Assembly: GCA_934589225.1 (NCBI GenBank)
Contig: CAKTNS010000018.1
Coordinates: forward strand, 1 to 51,098
Length of the DNA: 51,098 nt
Origin: an uncultured Oscillospiraceae bacterium
GTDB lineage: Bacteria > Bacillota > Clostridia > Oscillospirales > Oscillospiraceae
Direction: 5' to 3'
How positions within the stretch are numbered: position 1 is the stretch's first letter; each line of letters begins with the position of its first letter. A model generated the notes under the pieces. It was not told the DNA's origin and did not search any database. It worked only from the letters and a program-made list of their open reading frames with translations. Below, piece by piece: positions 14,455 through 23,437 of this stretch. The position numbers were made by a program, and so were the translations under genes.

Positions 14455-15734
14455 GGGTTCCCTCCTTCCCCCAGCAGCGCCTTGTTCCAGGTCCTGCACA
14501 GTACCGTTTCTCCCCCGGCATTCCGGACCGTCAGACGCAGGGCGTCAAAATCCGGGCTTTGGGCCTCTTCCAGGGCCCCCCGGCTGCCCAGTTCCTGGAT
14601 TTGGGCGGTCAACAGGTCGTTTTCATAGCCCGGGGCCAGCTCCAGCGTTGCCCGGAAGCCGGGCAGGGCGGCCAAGGTCAGCACCTTTTCCGGGGTGTCC
14701 ACTTCTGCCATTTTGGCTTCCTGGGTTTTATAATAGCTTTCCAAATCCTGCTGCCAATCCCCATAGGCCGCTTCCTGCCGCCGGTCCGGTAACGATAGCT
14801 GTTCCCGGAGGAAACTTCCCACCGCCGCCGTCAGCTTCAGGGCCCCGGCGGGGTTTACATGGTCCGGGCCGTCGGCCCAGTCCGTCAAGTCGTTTAAGGG
14901 GTTCTCATATTCCAAGTCCAGGGTCAGGGCCCCCATGTCCCGGGCAATGGCCATGGTGCGGTTGCAGCACATCTGGCTCCAACGGCTGGTCTTGCAGGGC
15001 AGATAGGTGATGACGGGCACAATGCCATTTTCCTGGCACAGTTCAATGAACTTGACCACATAGCCCATCTCCCGGGTAAAGTCCTCCACCTGCTCCTGGT
15101 GCTCCGCCAGAAGATAGCTTTCCCGGCAAGGCTCCACCGTGACCCGGCTCTCCGCTCCCTTTTCCGTCAGAGGCATCACCGGTTCCCCCAGGGCCTGAAC
15201 CATGGCGCTGTCCAGCTCCTTCCACCGGTTGTGGTACACATCCAGGGGAAACAACAGCTCCCCCCGCTGGGCTTCCCCGGCATACAAATCCAGAATGGCC
15301 TGGGTCTTGGTGATGGACGCGGGGAAAGGGTCTAAAATATTGTGGGCCAAAGACACCGTCAGCTCGGAGTTTTCCTCCCAGCTAAAGAGCACATCCAGCA
15401 CCGCCGCCTTGGGCTTGTGGTAGGGCAGGGTCATTTTTAAAAGCCAATAGGCCATAGAGGGCCGGCAGCCGTGGCCCGACAGATTGTAAGAGGGGATGCC
15501 CATGGACTCCCAGAGGTACATGGGGTAAATGCCGTTGGTCACATGGCTGGAGCCGTAAAACAGCACGTCATACTCGGTATCCTGGGTGAAAAAGCTCCGG
15601 GTCCGGGCTCCCCGCTCCATCTGAAACATCTGGCCCAGGAACACCGTACACCCCGACACCAGGGCCAGCAGCACCAAGACGCTGACGACCCGCCGGAAAA
15701 CTTTAGAATTTAAAATAGATAAAACTGGACGCAT
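14451..15734 (-). CDS. Membrane-anchored SGNH-like protein (DltD/AlgJ-like), copy 1
   Basis: Protein of 427 residues, paralogue of the next gene. One N-terminal membrane segment (about 14-34), nucleophile motif DVLFYGSSHVTNGIYPM near residue 60, and an Asp/His pair in DGPDHVNPAGALK near 300. The two copies keep the same catalytic motifs, so both may be active, perhaps on different sites or polymers. Its start overlaps the end of the MBOAT gene by 32 bases. Operon order is MBOAT, SGNH 1, SGNH 2 and probably YitT. Confidence 0.8.
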   Translation of the reverse strand: MRPVLSILNSKVFRRVVSVLVLLALVSGCTVFLGQMFQMERGARTRSFFTQDTEYDVLFYGSSHVTNGIYPMYLWESMGIPSYNLSGHGCRPSMAYWLLKMTLPYHKPKAAVLDVLFSWEENSELTVSLAHNILDPFPASITKTQAILDLYAGEAQRGELLFPLDVYHNRWKELDSAMVQALGEPVMPLTEKGAESRVTVEPCRESYLLAEHQEQVEDFTREMGYVVKFIELCQENGIVPVITYLPCKTSRWSQMCCNRTMAIARDMGALTLDLEYENPLNDLTDWADGPDHVNPAGALKLTAAVGSFLREQLSLPDRRQEAAYGDWQQDLESYYKTQEAKMAEVDTPEKVLTLAALPGFRATLELAPGYENDLLTAQIQELGSRGALEEAQSPDFDALRLTVRNAGGETVLCRTWNKALLGEGGNP

Positions 15735-17163
15735 CAAAGCCGTTCCCCCATACACCGTAAGTCACGATCAGCAGCATCACCGCCGCCAGACCCAGCTCCC
15801 GGAAGAGCCAGTTCTGCTTCTGATACCAGCCCCAGAGGCTGACCCCCCGGTAGCGCAGCACATCCACCAGCACCAGCACCCCGGTAAAGACCAGCAGGGC
15901 CCAGAAATCCGGCCGGTCCAGGCCCATGGCATAGAAAGCCTCCCCCACCAGCTCCGTGGGCCGCAGCTCCGTGATGATCCACCGGAGCATGGCAAAGGCG
16001 TTGCCCAGGCCCTCCGCCCGGAAGAACAGCCAGGCAAAGTCCACCAGTACAAAGGTGCAGAGCATCCGGAACAGCCGGTAGCTGCCGCTGTCCCGGTTGA
16101 CGTGCAGGGCATTCAGGGCCTGTTCCCGGGCGGGCTTTGTCAGGGCCCCCACGATCTGATACAGGGCGTGAATGGCCCCCCACAGCACAAAGGACCACAT
16201 GGCCCCGTGCCACAGGCCGCTGACCAGGAAGACGATGAAAATATTCCGGTATTTTTGAATTTTGGAGCACCGGCTCCCCCCTAAGGGGAAGTACACATAG
16301 TCCCGGAACCAGGTGCTTAAGGAGATGTGCCACCGCCGCCAGAATTCCTGAACGGACTGGGCAAAATAGGGGGTGTCGAAGTTTTTGGGCAGCTCGATCC
16401 CCAGCATCCGGGCCCCGCCGATGGCCATGTAGGAGTAGCCCGCAAAGTCGCAGTAGATTTGCAGGGCATAGACCAGGGTGGCAAAGACCAGGCAGATGCC
16501 CGCATAGTCTTTGTAAGCCCCGTAAACCGTGTTTACCAGGATCGCCGCCCGGTCCGCCAGCATGAGCTTCAGGAAAAAGCCCCAGGTCATGACCAGAAGC
16601 CCATGGCGCAGCTGGTCATAGGTGGGCTTTTGGGGGTGTTCATACTGGGGCAGCAGCTGATCCCCCCGGCCGATGGGGCCGGACAGAATCTGGGGAAAGA
16701 AAGAGACAAAGAGGGCCAGCCTTAAAAAGCTGCGCTCCGCGGGATACTTTCCCTGATATACATCGATGAGATACCCCGCCGCCTGGAAGGTAAAAAAGGA
16801 GATGCCCGCCGGCATGGCCAGGCACAGCCCCGGCAGCGGCTGCCCCAGCCCCAGAGTCTGAAGCAAGGTGTTTCCGGTGGACAGCACAAAGTTTGCATAC
16901 TTATACAGCAGCAGTCCCCCCAGGGTGCCCAGAAGGCCCAGGAGAAACACCCATTTCCGGCGCTTTTTTTCCAGCAGCAGCCCGGCAATATACACCACCC
17001 CGGTGACAAACAGCAGCAGCACGCAGTAGCGTTTGCCCCAGCTGGCGTAAAACAGGTAGCTGGCCAGCAGCAGCAACCCATTGCGCCACTTGGCAGGCAG
17101 AATGTTTACAAGGATCAGCACCACCGGGAAAAACAGCAAAAAACTGTAGGAATTAAAAACCAT
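15703..17163 (-). CDS. MBOAT-family O-acyltransferase (AlgI/DltB-like)
   Basis: Multi-pass membrane acyltransferase of 486 residues. Family signatures are the PAGISFFTFQAAGYLIDVY block near residue 120, FAGYSYMAIGGARMLGIELP near 240, EFWRRWHISLSTWFRDYVYFP near 270, and the invariant His of SGLWHGAMWSFVLWGA near 320. Such proteins move an acyl group across the membrane for delivery to alginate, teichoic acid or other surface glycans by an SGNH partner, two of which lie directly downstream. ATG 17163 has GGAGGAACC upstream. Confidence 0.93.
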   Translation of the reverse strand: MVFNSYSFLLFFPVVLILVNILPAKWRNGLLLLASYLFYASWGKRYCVLLLFVTGVVYIAGLLLEKKRRKWVFLLGLLGTLGGLLLYKYANFVLSTGNTLLQTLGLGQPLPGLCLAMPAGISFFTFQAAGYLIDVYQGKYPAERSFLRLALFVSFFPQILSGPIGRGDQLLPQYEHPQKPTYDQLRHGLLVMTWGFFLKLMLADRAAILVNTVYGAYKDYAGICLVFATLVYALQIYCDFAGYSYMAIGGARMLGIELPKNFDTPYFAQSVQEFWRRWHISLSTWFRDYVYFPLGGSRCSKIQKYRNIFIVFLVSGLWHGAMWSFVLWGAIHALYQIVGALTKPAREQALNALHVNRDSGSYRLFRMLCTFVLVDFAWLFFRAEGLGNAFAMLRWIITELRPTELVGEAFYAMGLDRPDFWALLVFTGVLVLVDVLRYRGVSLWGWYQKQNWLFRELGLAAVMLLIVTYGVWGNGFDASSFIYFKF

Positions 17164-17387
17164 GGTTCCTCCGTTTCCGAGAAAGCTCTAACCCACGGGT
17201 TCAGAGATCTCCCAAGGAAGCTCTGAGTAAATCGGCAAGAGCTGGCAGCGAGAGATTTTGCTTCCAGGCAAGGTATGGAAAGTGAGGGAATACTTTGTGT
17301 ATTTCCCACTTTTCATACCGCAGCATGGGAGCAAAAGATCCGCTGTCCAGCCGCAGACGATTTATTCAGAGTTTCTGAAATAAAATA
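17164..17387. other. Leader of the MBOAT operon with a long imperfect hairpin
   Basis: No gene is seen. A hairpin spans 17272-17319: GGTATG at one end pairs with CATACC at the other, with GGAATAC/GTATTTCC closing a short loop. A second weaker foldable stretch (AGAGATCTCCC / GGGAGATCTCT-like) lies near 17200-17225. This is the untranslated leader of the MBOAT operon. I do not recognise a riboswitch class. Confidence 0.4.
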
Positions 17388-17422
17388 GACGCTTCTGTAG
17401 GAAGTATACCATACAGAAGCGC
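17388..17422 (-). terminator. Terminator of the two-component operon
   Basis: On the minus strand GGCGCTTCTGTA pairs with TACAGAAGCGTC and is followed by TATTTTATTT. It lies just past the kinase stop codon. Confidence 0.75.
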
Positions 17423-17432
17423 CTCGTTCAAC

Positions 17433-18644
17433 TTATTTTTCCTCATTGCAGGGAAGCTCCGCCAGAAAGTACAGCCGCCCCTCCCGGCTCTCGGCCCAGA
17501 GTTTTCCGGAGTGGGAAGTGACAATGTTCTCCGCAATGGACAGCCCCAGGCCGAAGCTGCCGTCCCGGCTTCTGGCCGGGTCTCCCCGGTAGAAGCGTTT
17601 GAACAGGGCTTCCAGCTCCTCCCGGCCCATGGGCGGGGCCTGGTTGGACACCACCAACCGGCACCGGTGGCGGTGGACCCGGTTCAGCTCCACCCGCACC
17701 TCGCCCCCCAGGGCGTATTTCCGGGCGTTGTCCAGGAGAATGTCCAGCAGCTGCCCCAGATACTGGCGGCTGCCGGTGACATGAATGCCGGGCTGAATGG
17801 CGGTGGCCAGGGTCAGCCCCCCTTCATAAAACACCGCCTCAAAGGGCAGCACCCCATCCTCCGTCAGGGCAGACAAATCCACCTCTTCCAGGGTCAGTTT
17901 GTTCTGGGCGCTGTCCGTCCGGGCCAGCTCCAGCAGCCGCTCCACCAGAAGCCGCATCTGCCGGGACATGGTGAGGATGCTGTCGGCGCACCGCCGGGCG
18001 TTTTCCGGGTCTTCCGGCATTTGCAAAAGCTCTGCGTTGGTCATGATGACGGTCAGGGGCGTTTTCAGCTCGTGGGAGGCATCCGCCACAAACTGCCGCT
18101 GCTGCATCCAGGCCTTTTCCACAGGCCCCACCATCCACCGGGCCAGAAACACCGCAATGGCCAGAAAAATCCCCAGGCCAACGGCGGTGAGCACCACACA
18201 GGTCCGGGCCAGATTTAAAAGCGTGGCCTTTTCAATGGTCATGTCCGCAAAAACCAGGGTCTGGCTCAAGGGAGTCCGCACCCGGAGATAGCGCAGGTTG
18301 TATTCCGGCACCGTGCCGGTCTCCCCGCCGTCCTGCTCCACCGCCGCCAGAAGGTTGGGCAGGAACGTGCTGTCCGACAAATCGAAGTTCCCGTCCACCA
18401 CCGTGGTGATCTCCCGGTTGGCCCCCACCTTGATCATAAAGTAGGGCAGCCGGACCTGGGTGCTGTGGATGCTGACGCGCCCGGGCTGGAAGGGGTTCGC
18501 CGCCACGGTTTTCATCATGGCAATGCTCTCCTCCTCCAGGTTGGCCTTGGTAAAGCCGTATAACAGGCCGAAAATCCCCCCGAAGGTCACGCTGACCAGC
18601 ACCATGATGACAACAACAAACCGCCGCCGCAGTTTTTTCAGCAC
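17433..18644 (-). CDS. Sensor histidine kinase
   Basis: Membrane histidine kinase of 403 residues. Membrane segments at about 12-31 and 148-168 enclose an extracellular sensor of about 115 residues. Then come a linker, the dimerisation domain with phospho-acceptor His in FVADASHELKTPLTVIMTNAE (shown as ASHELKTPL) near residue 188, and the ATPase domain with LLDILLDNARKYA (N box) and DGSFGLGLSIAENI (G2 box). The stimulus is not evident. It overlaps the response-regulator gene by 7 bases and forms a typical regulator-kinase operon. Confidence 0.93.
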   Translation of the reverse strand: MLKKLRRRFVVVIMVLVSVTFGGIFGLLYGFTKANLEEESIAMMKTVAANPFQPGRVSIHSTQVRLPYFMIKVGANREITTVVDGNFDLSDSTFLPNLLAAVEQDGGETGTVPEYNLRYLRVRTPLSQTLVFADMTIEKATLLNLARTCVVLTAVGLGIFLAIAVFLARWMVGPVEKAWMQQRQFVADASHELKTPLTVIMTNAELLQMPEDPENARRCADSILTMSRQMRLLVERLLELARTDSAQNKLTLEEVDLSALTEDGVLPFEAVFYEGGLTLATAIQPGIHVTGSRQYLGQLLDILLDNARKYALGGEVRVELNRVHRHRCRLVVSNQAPPMGREELEALFKRFYRGDPARSRDGSFGLGLSIAENIVTSHSGKLWAESREGRLYFLAELPCNEEK

Positions 18645-19315
18645 CCCTCCTTCACCTCCAGTTGATACCCCAGCCGCCGGAAGGACTGGATGGTCACATT
18701 GGAGCCGATGCTGGAGAGCTTCTTTCGCAGAAAACCAATATAGACCTCCACGTTGTTTTCCACGGCGTTGCTGTCATAGCCCCAGACCCGGGCCAGAATG
18801 GCCTCCTTGGACACGATGCTCCCCCGGGCCTGAAATAGATACCGCATGACATCAAACTCCTTGGCAGAGAGCCGCACGGACCGGCTGCCGCAGAGCAGAT
18901 TGCTGGTGCCCAAATCCAGGGCGGTGTTCCCCAGGGTCAGCTCGTCCACCTGGTTTCCCTGACGGCGCAGCAGGGCATTGATGCAGGCAAGCAGCTCCCG
19001 GCTGTCAAAGGGCTTGGTCAGGTAGTAGTCCGCCCCGGCGTTCAGGCCCTCGATCCGGTCTTCCAGGCCGGACCGGGCGGTGAGCATTAAAATGGGGGTG
19101 CCGCAGCGCTTGGCCCGGACGGACCGGGCCACCTGGTAGCCGTTCATTTTGGGCATCATCACGTCCAGAATTAACAAATCATAGACCCCGGTCTCGGCGT
19201 ACTCCGCCCCGGACTCCCCGTCATAGACGCACTCCACCGTGAATCCCTTTTTCTCCAGCAACGTTTTGAGAGAATCCGCCAGCAGCTTTTCATCTTCAAT
19301 AATCAGTATTTTCAA
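18638..19315 (-). CDS. OmpR/PhoB-family response regulator
   Basis: Response regulator of 225 residues. The receiver domain (1-115) has the acidic pocket ED at 7-8, phospho-acceptor D51 in LILDVMMP, and Lys in TKPFD. The C-terminal winged helix (about 130-222) contains RLSAKEFDVMRYLF and the recognition region NNVEVYIGFLRKKL. First gene of the pair. Two CTGAAA direct repeats just upstream suggest that it controls its own promoter. Confidence 0.94.
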   Translation of the reverse strand: MKILIIEDEKLLADSLKTLLEKKGFTVECVYDGESGAEYAETGVYDLLILDVMMPKMNGYQVARSVRAKRCGTPILMLTARSGLEDRIEGLNAGADYYLTKPFDSRELLACINALLRRQGNQVDELTLGNTALDLGTSNLLCGSRSVRLSAKEFDVMRYLFQARGSIVSKEAILARVWGYDSNAVENNVEVYIGFLRKKLSSIGSNVTIQSFRRLGYQLEVKEGC

Positions 19316-19348
19316 AAGGCTCCGCCTCCTTGGTGTTTATTTTGTCTT

Positions 19349-19381
19349 ATCTTACACCAAAAAGCTGAAAGGAAACTGAAA
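19349..19381 (-). promoter_or_regulatory. Autoregulated promoter of the two-component operon
   Basis: On the minus strand two TTTCAG hexamers (19376-19381 and 19365-19370) lie exactly 11 bp apart and replace a normal -35 element upstream of TAAGAT (19349-19354). Direct repeats with 11-bp period are the usual binding pattern of OmpR/PhoB dimers. The site overlaps the end of dapH region. Confidence 0.5.
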
Positions 19382-19383
19382 AA

Positions 19384-20079
19384 TTACAGCGTCCGCAAAG
19401 CATCCACCAGGGCGGTTTTGGCGGTGGTTTTGTCGTCCTTGACCTTGATGACCCGGGCGGGGCATCCGGCCACCACGGTGTTGGGAGCCACGTCCTCCAC
19501 CACCACCGCACCGGCGGCCACCACGGCATCGTGGCCGATGCGGCAGCCCTCAATGACCACGGCGTTGGCACCGATGAGCACATTGTCCTCTACGATCACC
19601 GGGGTAGCGGAAGCGGGCTCAACGACCCCCGCCAGTACGGCCCCGGCCCCCACGTGGCAGTGCTTGCCCACGGTGGCCCGGCCACCCAGCACGGCGCCCA
19701 TGTCGATCATGGTGCCCTCGCCCACCACGGCGCCGATGTTCAGAATGGCCCCCATCATGATAACGGCGTTCTTTTCTACCGTGACCTGCTCCCGGAGGAT
19801 GGCACCGGGCTCAATGCGGGCGGGGATGTCCTTCAAATCCATCATGGGGATGGCAGAGTTGCGGCAGTTGTTTTCGATTTCAATGTGGGAAAACCGGTTG
19901 GATTTTAACACCGGGGCCACGTCCTTCCAGTCTCCGAAGACGATTTTGCAGCCCTTCCCGGCGGGGAACTCCCGGCAGTTGGGGAAGTCCACCGGCTCCT
20001 TTTCCCAGACGTACACCTTCACCGGGGTCTTCTTCTCCGCGTCACGGATATAGGCAATGATCTCTTCCGCATTCATCAT
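19384..20079 (-). CDS. dapH: Tetrahydrodipicolinate N-acetyltransferase
   Basis: Enzyme of 231 residues, first committed step of the acetylase branch of diaminopimelate/lysine synthesis. The N-terminal DapH domain (1-80, MMNAEEIIAYIRDAEKKTPV) is followed by a left-handed beta-helix of hexapeptide repeats (about 90-210) with GAILNIGAVVGEGTMIDMGA and HVGAGAVLAGVVEP. ATG 20079 was chosen from the Shine-Dalgarno AAAGGAGC; the open frame continues far upstream only because it lies antisense to dapL. It is divergent from dapL-patA, whose products act later in the same pathway. Confidence 0.95.
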   Translation of the reverse strand: MMNAEEIIAYIRDAEKKTPVKVYVWEKEPVDFPNCREFPAGKGCKIVFGDWKDVAPVLKSNRFSHIEIENNCRNSAIPMMDLKDIPARIEPGAILREQVTVEKNAVIMMGAILNIGAVVGEGTMIDMGAVLGGRATVGKHCHVGAGAVLAGVVEPASATPVIVEDNVLIGANAVVIEGCRIGHDAVVAAGAVVVEDVAPNTVVAGCPARVIKVKDDKTTAKTALVDALRTL

Positions 20080-20149
20080 AGGGTATTGCTCCTTTTTTTG
20101 AATTTTTTCATTTATGGTATCACTTTTTCGGAAAAAGCACAAGGGGAAA

Positions 20150-20178
20150 TTGACACCGACCCCCAAAGGGCATATAAT
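20150..20178 (+). promoter_or_regulatory. Promoter of dapL-patA
   Basis: TTGACA, 17 bp, TATAAT, a perfect consensus, starting an RNA near 20185 about 20 bases before the ATG. On the other strand TTGTGC, 17 bp, TACCAT (about 20118-20146) is a weaker candidate for dapH. Confidence 0.85.
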
Positions 20179-20205
20179 GTAGGCAAAAAACCGGAGGCGA
20201 ATGTT

Positions 20206-21294
20206 ATGCAACTGATCGATGACCGCCGCGCCCTGCACCGGATCCCGGAGCTGGACCGGCAGCTGCCCCAAACCATGGCCTATCTCCGCGCGTCCCTGGA
20301 AAAGCTGAACTGCAAGGTCTTTTCCCCTATGGAAAGCGCCCTGTGTGCCTTCTTTGACTATGGCAAAAAGGAGGCCGTGGCCTTCCGGGCCGATGCGGAT
20401 GCCCTGCCCATTCAGGAGCGGAACCGGGTGGACTACCGCTCGGAGCACGAGGGCTGCATGCACGCCTGCGGCCACGACGGCCATATGGCCATTTTGCTGG
20501 AGCTGGCCCGGCGGCTGAGCGAGAAAAAAGACCTGCCCCACAATGTGCTCCTGGTGTTCCAGCCTGCGGAGGAGACCACCGGCGGGGCCAAGGACCTGTG
20601 CGCCACCGGGGTGTTCCGGGCCCATAAGGTCCAGGCCATTTTCGGCCTGCACCTGTGGCCCCAGCTGCCGGAGGGCCTGATCGCCAGCCGGAAAAACGAG
20701 ATGATGGCCCGGTCCTGTGAAGTCCGGGTGGACGTCTACGGCAAAACCGCCCACATCGCCAAGGCCCAGGAGGGCGTGGACGCATTGGCCGCGGGCGTGG
20801 ACTTCTATCAGCGGGTCATGAAGCTGGTGGGGGCCATGCCCAAGAATATTTTCAGGCTTCTGAAATTCGGCAAATTCGAAAGCGGCACCGTGTGCAACGC
20901 CCTGTCGGACCATACCCATATGGAGGGGTCTCTGCGGGCCTTCCAGGACGAGGTGTTCTATTCCATCCGGGCGGGCATCGTCTCCATTGCAAAAGATCTT
21001 GAGCGGGCCTACGGCTGCACCGTCAACGTCTATATGACCGAGGGCTACCCCGCGGTCATGAATCCCCCGGACCTTCACAGCCGGGTGCGGAAGGCCGTGG
21101 GCTTCTTCGAGCTGGAGGGCCCCACCATGACCGCCGAGGACTTCTCCTGGTACCAGAAGTCCCTGCCCGGCATGTTCTTCTTCCTGGGTGTGGGGGACAC
21201 CGCGGCCCTGCACAGCGACACCTTCAACTTTAACGAAGAGGTCCTGCTGAAAGGCGCGGATTTCTTTGAGGAATTGGCGGAGAACTACCAATGA
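20206..21294 (+). CDS. dapL: N-acetyl-diaminopimelate deacetylase (M20 family)
   Basis: M20 metallopeptidase-fold amidohydrolase of 362 residues. Metal ligands are visible in GCMHACGHDGHMA near residue 85, QPAEETTGGA near 120, and GLHLWPQLP near 148, with a late His in ALHSDTFNF. The family includes hippurate and IAA-amino acid hydrolases, but the setting (divergent from dapH, coupled to patA) points to removal of acetyl from N-acetyl-L,L-diaminopimelate. ATG 20206 has GGAGGCG upstream. It overlaps patA by 4 bases. Confidence 0.9.
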   Translation: MQLIDDRRALHRIPELDRQLPQTMAYLRASLEKLNCKVFSPMESALCAFFDYGKKEAVAFRADADALPIQERNRVDYRSEHEGCMHACGHDGHMAILLELARRLSEKKDLPHNVLLVFQPAEETTGGAKDLCATGVFRAHKVQAIFGLHLWPQLPEGLIASRKNEMMARSCEVRVDVYGKTAHIAKAQEGVDALAAGVDFYQRVMKLVGAMPKNIFRLLKFGKFESGTVCNALSDHTHMEGSLRAFQDEVFYSIRAGIVSIAKDLERAYGCTVNVYMTEGYPAVMNPPDLHSRVRKAVGFFELEGPTMTAEDFSWYQKSLPGMFFFLGVGDTAALHSDTFNFNEEVLLKGADFFEELAENYQ

Positions 21295-22418
21295 TGCCCG
21301 GAAATAAAAACCTGGAAACCCTGACCCGCAGCGGCATCCGGGTGTTTACCAATCTGGCCAAGGCCACCCCGGACTGCCGGATGCTGACCATCGGGGAGCC
21401 GGACCTGCCCACCCCGGAGCCCATCAAGCGCGCGGCCATGAAGGCCCTGGAAGAGGGCCAGACCCACTATGCCCCCAACCAGGGAACACTGTCCCTGCGG
21501 ACGGCTATTGCCGCCTTTGAGACCGCCCGGGGAAGGAACACCACCCCGGAAGAGGTGCTGGTGACCGTGGGGGCCACCCAGGCCCTGTATACGGCCCTGA
21601 CGGGGATATTAAACCCCGGGGACCAGGTAATCATCCCCACCCCGGCCTTCTCCCTCTACGATACCATCACCACCGCCGCCGGGGCGGAAAGCGTGTTTTT
21701 GGACGTCAGCAAAACCGATTTTCAAATCACCCGCCAGAGCCTTGCGGGCTGCCTGACGGAAAAGACCAAGGCCATTGTTTTAAACTCCCCCTGCAACCCC
21801 ACGGGGGTCATCCTGAACCGGGAGAGCCTGGAGGCAGTCAAAGAAGCCGTCCTGGAGCGGGACCTATACCTGATCTGCGACAACGTCTATAATCAGCTGG
21901 TCTACGGGCCCTGTGAAGATTTGGCCCTGGACGAAGCTTTAAAAGACAACACCATCCTCTGCCAGAGCTTTTCCAAGCCCTACGCCATGACCGGCTGGCG
22001 GATCGGTTATCTGGTGTGTCCCGAAAAGCTCCTGGAGCGGCTGCTCCTGCTGAGCGCCGCGGAAATTGCCGCCGTGCCCACCTTCCTGCAAACCGCGGCG
22101 GAGACCGCCCTCCTGCAAGACACCGCCCCCACCCGGGCCCTCTACCGCCGCCGCCGGGACTATGTCTGCACCCGCCTGACCCAGATGGGCCTGGAGTTTC
22201 CCGACCCCCAGGGTGCCTTTTACGTCTTCCCCAGCATTGAGAAATTTGGCATCCCCTCCTGGGAGTTCTGTCTGCGCCTGGTAAAAGAAGCAGGCCTTGC
22301 CGCCGTCCCCGGTACCTGCTTCGGCTGCGAGGGCTATATCCGCCTGTCCTATTGCTACGGCGACCGAGACCTAGAAGAAAGCCTTAACCGCCTGGAAACC
22401 TTCATCCGGAGGCTGTGA
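21291..22418 (+). CDS. patA: N-acetyl-L,L-diaminopimelate aminotransferase
   Basis: Fold type I PLP aminotransferase of 375 residues. PLP-binding motifs are NSPCNPTGVILNRE near residue 164, CDNVYNQLVYG near 198, and the Schiff-base lysine in SFSKPYAMTGWRIGYL near 225. Class I members have many substrates; this assignment rests on the ATGA overlap with dapL and the nearby dapH. The three genes supply the acetyl-pathway steps from tetrahydrodipicolinate to L,L-diaminopimelate. Confidence 0.9.
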   Translation: MMPGNKNLETLTRSGIRVFTNLAKATPDCRMLTIGEPDLPTPEPIKRAAMKALEEGQTHYAPNQGTLSLRTAIAAFETARGRNTTPEEVLVTVGATQALYTALTGILNPGDQVIIPTPAFSLYDTITTAAGAESVFLDVSKTDFQITRQSLAGCLTEKTKAIVLNSPCNPTGVILNRESLEAVKEAVLERDLYLICDNVYNQLVYGPCEDLALDEALKDNTILCQSFSKPYAMTGWRIGYLVCPEKLLERLLLLSAAEIAAVPTFLQTAAETALLQDTAPTRALYRRRRDYVCTRLTQMGLEFPDPQGAFYVFPSIEKFGIPSWEFCLRLVKEAGLAAVPGTCFGCEGYIRLSYCYGDRDLEESLNRLETFIRRL

Positions 22419-23218
22419 TGCCCGCCCGACACGGTACAAGACCTTCCCCTTCGGGGAAGGGGGACCGCCGTAGGCGGTGGATGAGGCGCAGTACCACGTT
22501 CTGCATTGTAGGAACAACGGGCGCAGAGGTACCGCGCCTGTAGGGGCGGCAAATCTGCCGCCCACCACGTTCCGCATATAACCTGTGCGGATGAATGGTA
22601 CCACGCAATGTAGCGGCGATGATCCATCGCCAAGCAACATTTCGACTATAACCCGTGCGGTTGAACGGTATCCCCCCCGGTGTGTCTGTAGGGGCGGCAA
22701 TCTGCCGCCCGCCACGTTGCAAATACAACCTGTGTGGGTAAACAAAACCGCCCCCCAGATATGTCATTCCGACCGCAGCGTCAGCGGAGTGGAGGAATCC
22801 ACTCAAGTAGCAAAAATAACCTGCGTAAGGTAAAATCTGCTGCTTGGGAAGATCCCTCCACTCCATTTCATTTCGGTCGGGATGACATGTCGGTGGGTGG
22901 TTTCGTTTTGCCCGCACGGGTTATATTTGCAACGTTTCGTGGCGATGAATCATCGCCGCTACATTGCGTGGTACCATTCAACCGCACGGGTTGTATCCGG
23001 AACGTGGCGGGCGGCTAGTAGCCGCCCCTACTGGCGTAATACCATTCATCTACACGGGTTATATTTGCCACGCCCCCGGAACGGCACACAGGCCGTTCCC
23101 TACGGTTTCGCTGGTTGGCGGATTTTTAAACCGACGTATTCCAAACCACAGATAAAGCAACACGGAGGGGTCTTCTTACGCGGCCGTTGATTCCGCGCGG
23201 AAGATCCCTCTGTGCTGC

Positions 23219-23247
23219 TTGCAATTTGTCGTTGTTTGTGTTATGCT
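23219..23247 (+). promoter_or_regulatory. Sense promoter of the holin-like cassette
   Basis: TTGCAA, 17 bp, TATGCT, about 100 bases before the ribosome-binding site GAAGGGGGGTGA. Confidence 0.6.
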
Positions 23248-23347
23248 GTCAGCGGTACTACCAGCACCCCGGCAGGCGGTTCCCCGAATTTTTTCGGGGG
23301 TGATCCACTTCTTTTTGCCCCCGTTCATATAGAAGGGGGGTGACGGT

Positions 23348-23437
23348 ATAGTTACATGGTCAGAATTGTTCCAATTCGGTATGTTTCTTGTAGCTGTCAT
23401 TGCCCTGGTTTGCCAGGATAACAACAAGAAGAGATAA
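23348..23437 (+). CDS. Holin-like type I toxin peptide with ATA in start position
   Basis: A 29-residue reading frame: a tryptophan-containing start VTWSELFQFGMFLVAVIALV followed by CQDNNKKR. This hydrophobic helix with a short basic tail matches the putative holin-like toxin (Hol_Tox) pattern of Firmicutes. The codon at the expected place, 4 bases after GGGGGGTGA, is ATA, not ATG. Either ATA is used poorly as a start, or a single G-to-A change has silenced the toxin. The ORF end lies in the stem of the antisense terminator, as in the tandem units at 8.7-9.6 kb. The frame starting at ATG 23355 gives an unconvincing peptide. Confidence 0.55.
   Translation: MVTWSELFQFGMFLVAVIALVCQDNNKKR

Noticed and set aside
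19384..21291. A single 635-codon frame covering dapH and much of the opposite strand
   Set aside because: Only the last 231 codons are DapH; the upstream part is antisense to dapL, whose motifs, promoter and ribosome-binding site are clear.
23355..23420. ORF from ATG 23355 in the fourth cassette
   Set aside because: It gives a short Cys/Pro-rich peptide without hydrophobic helix, while the overlapping frame matches the holin-like toxin pattern.
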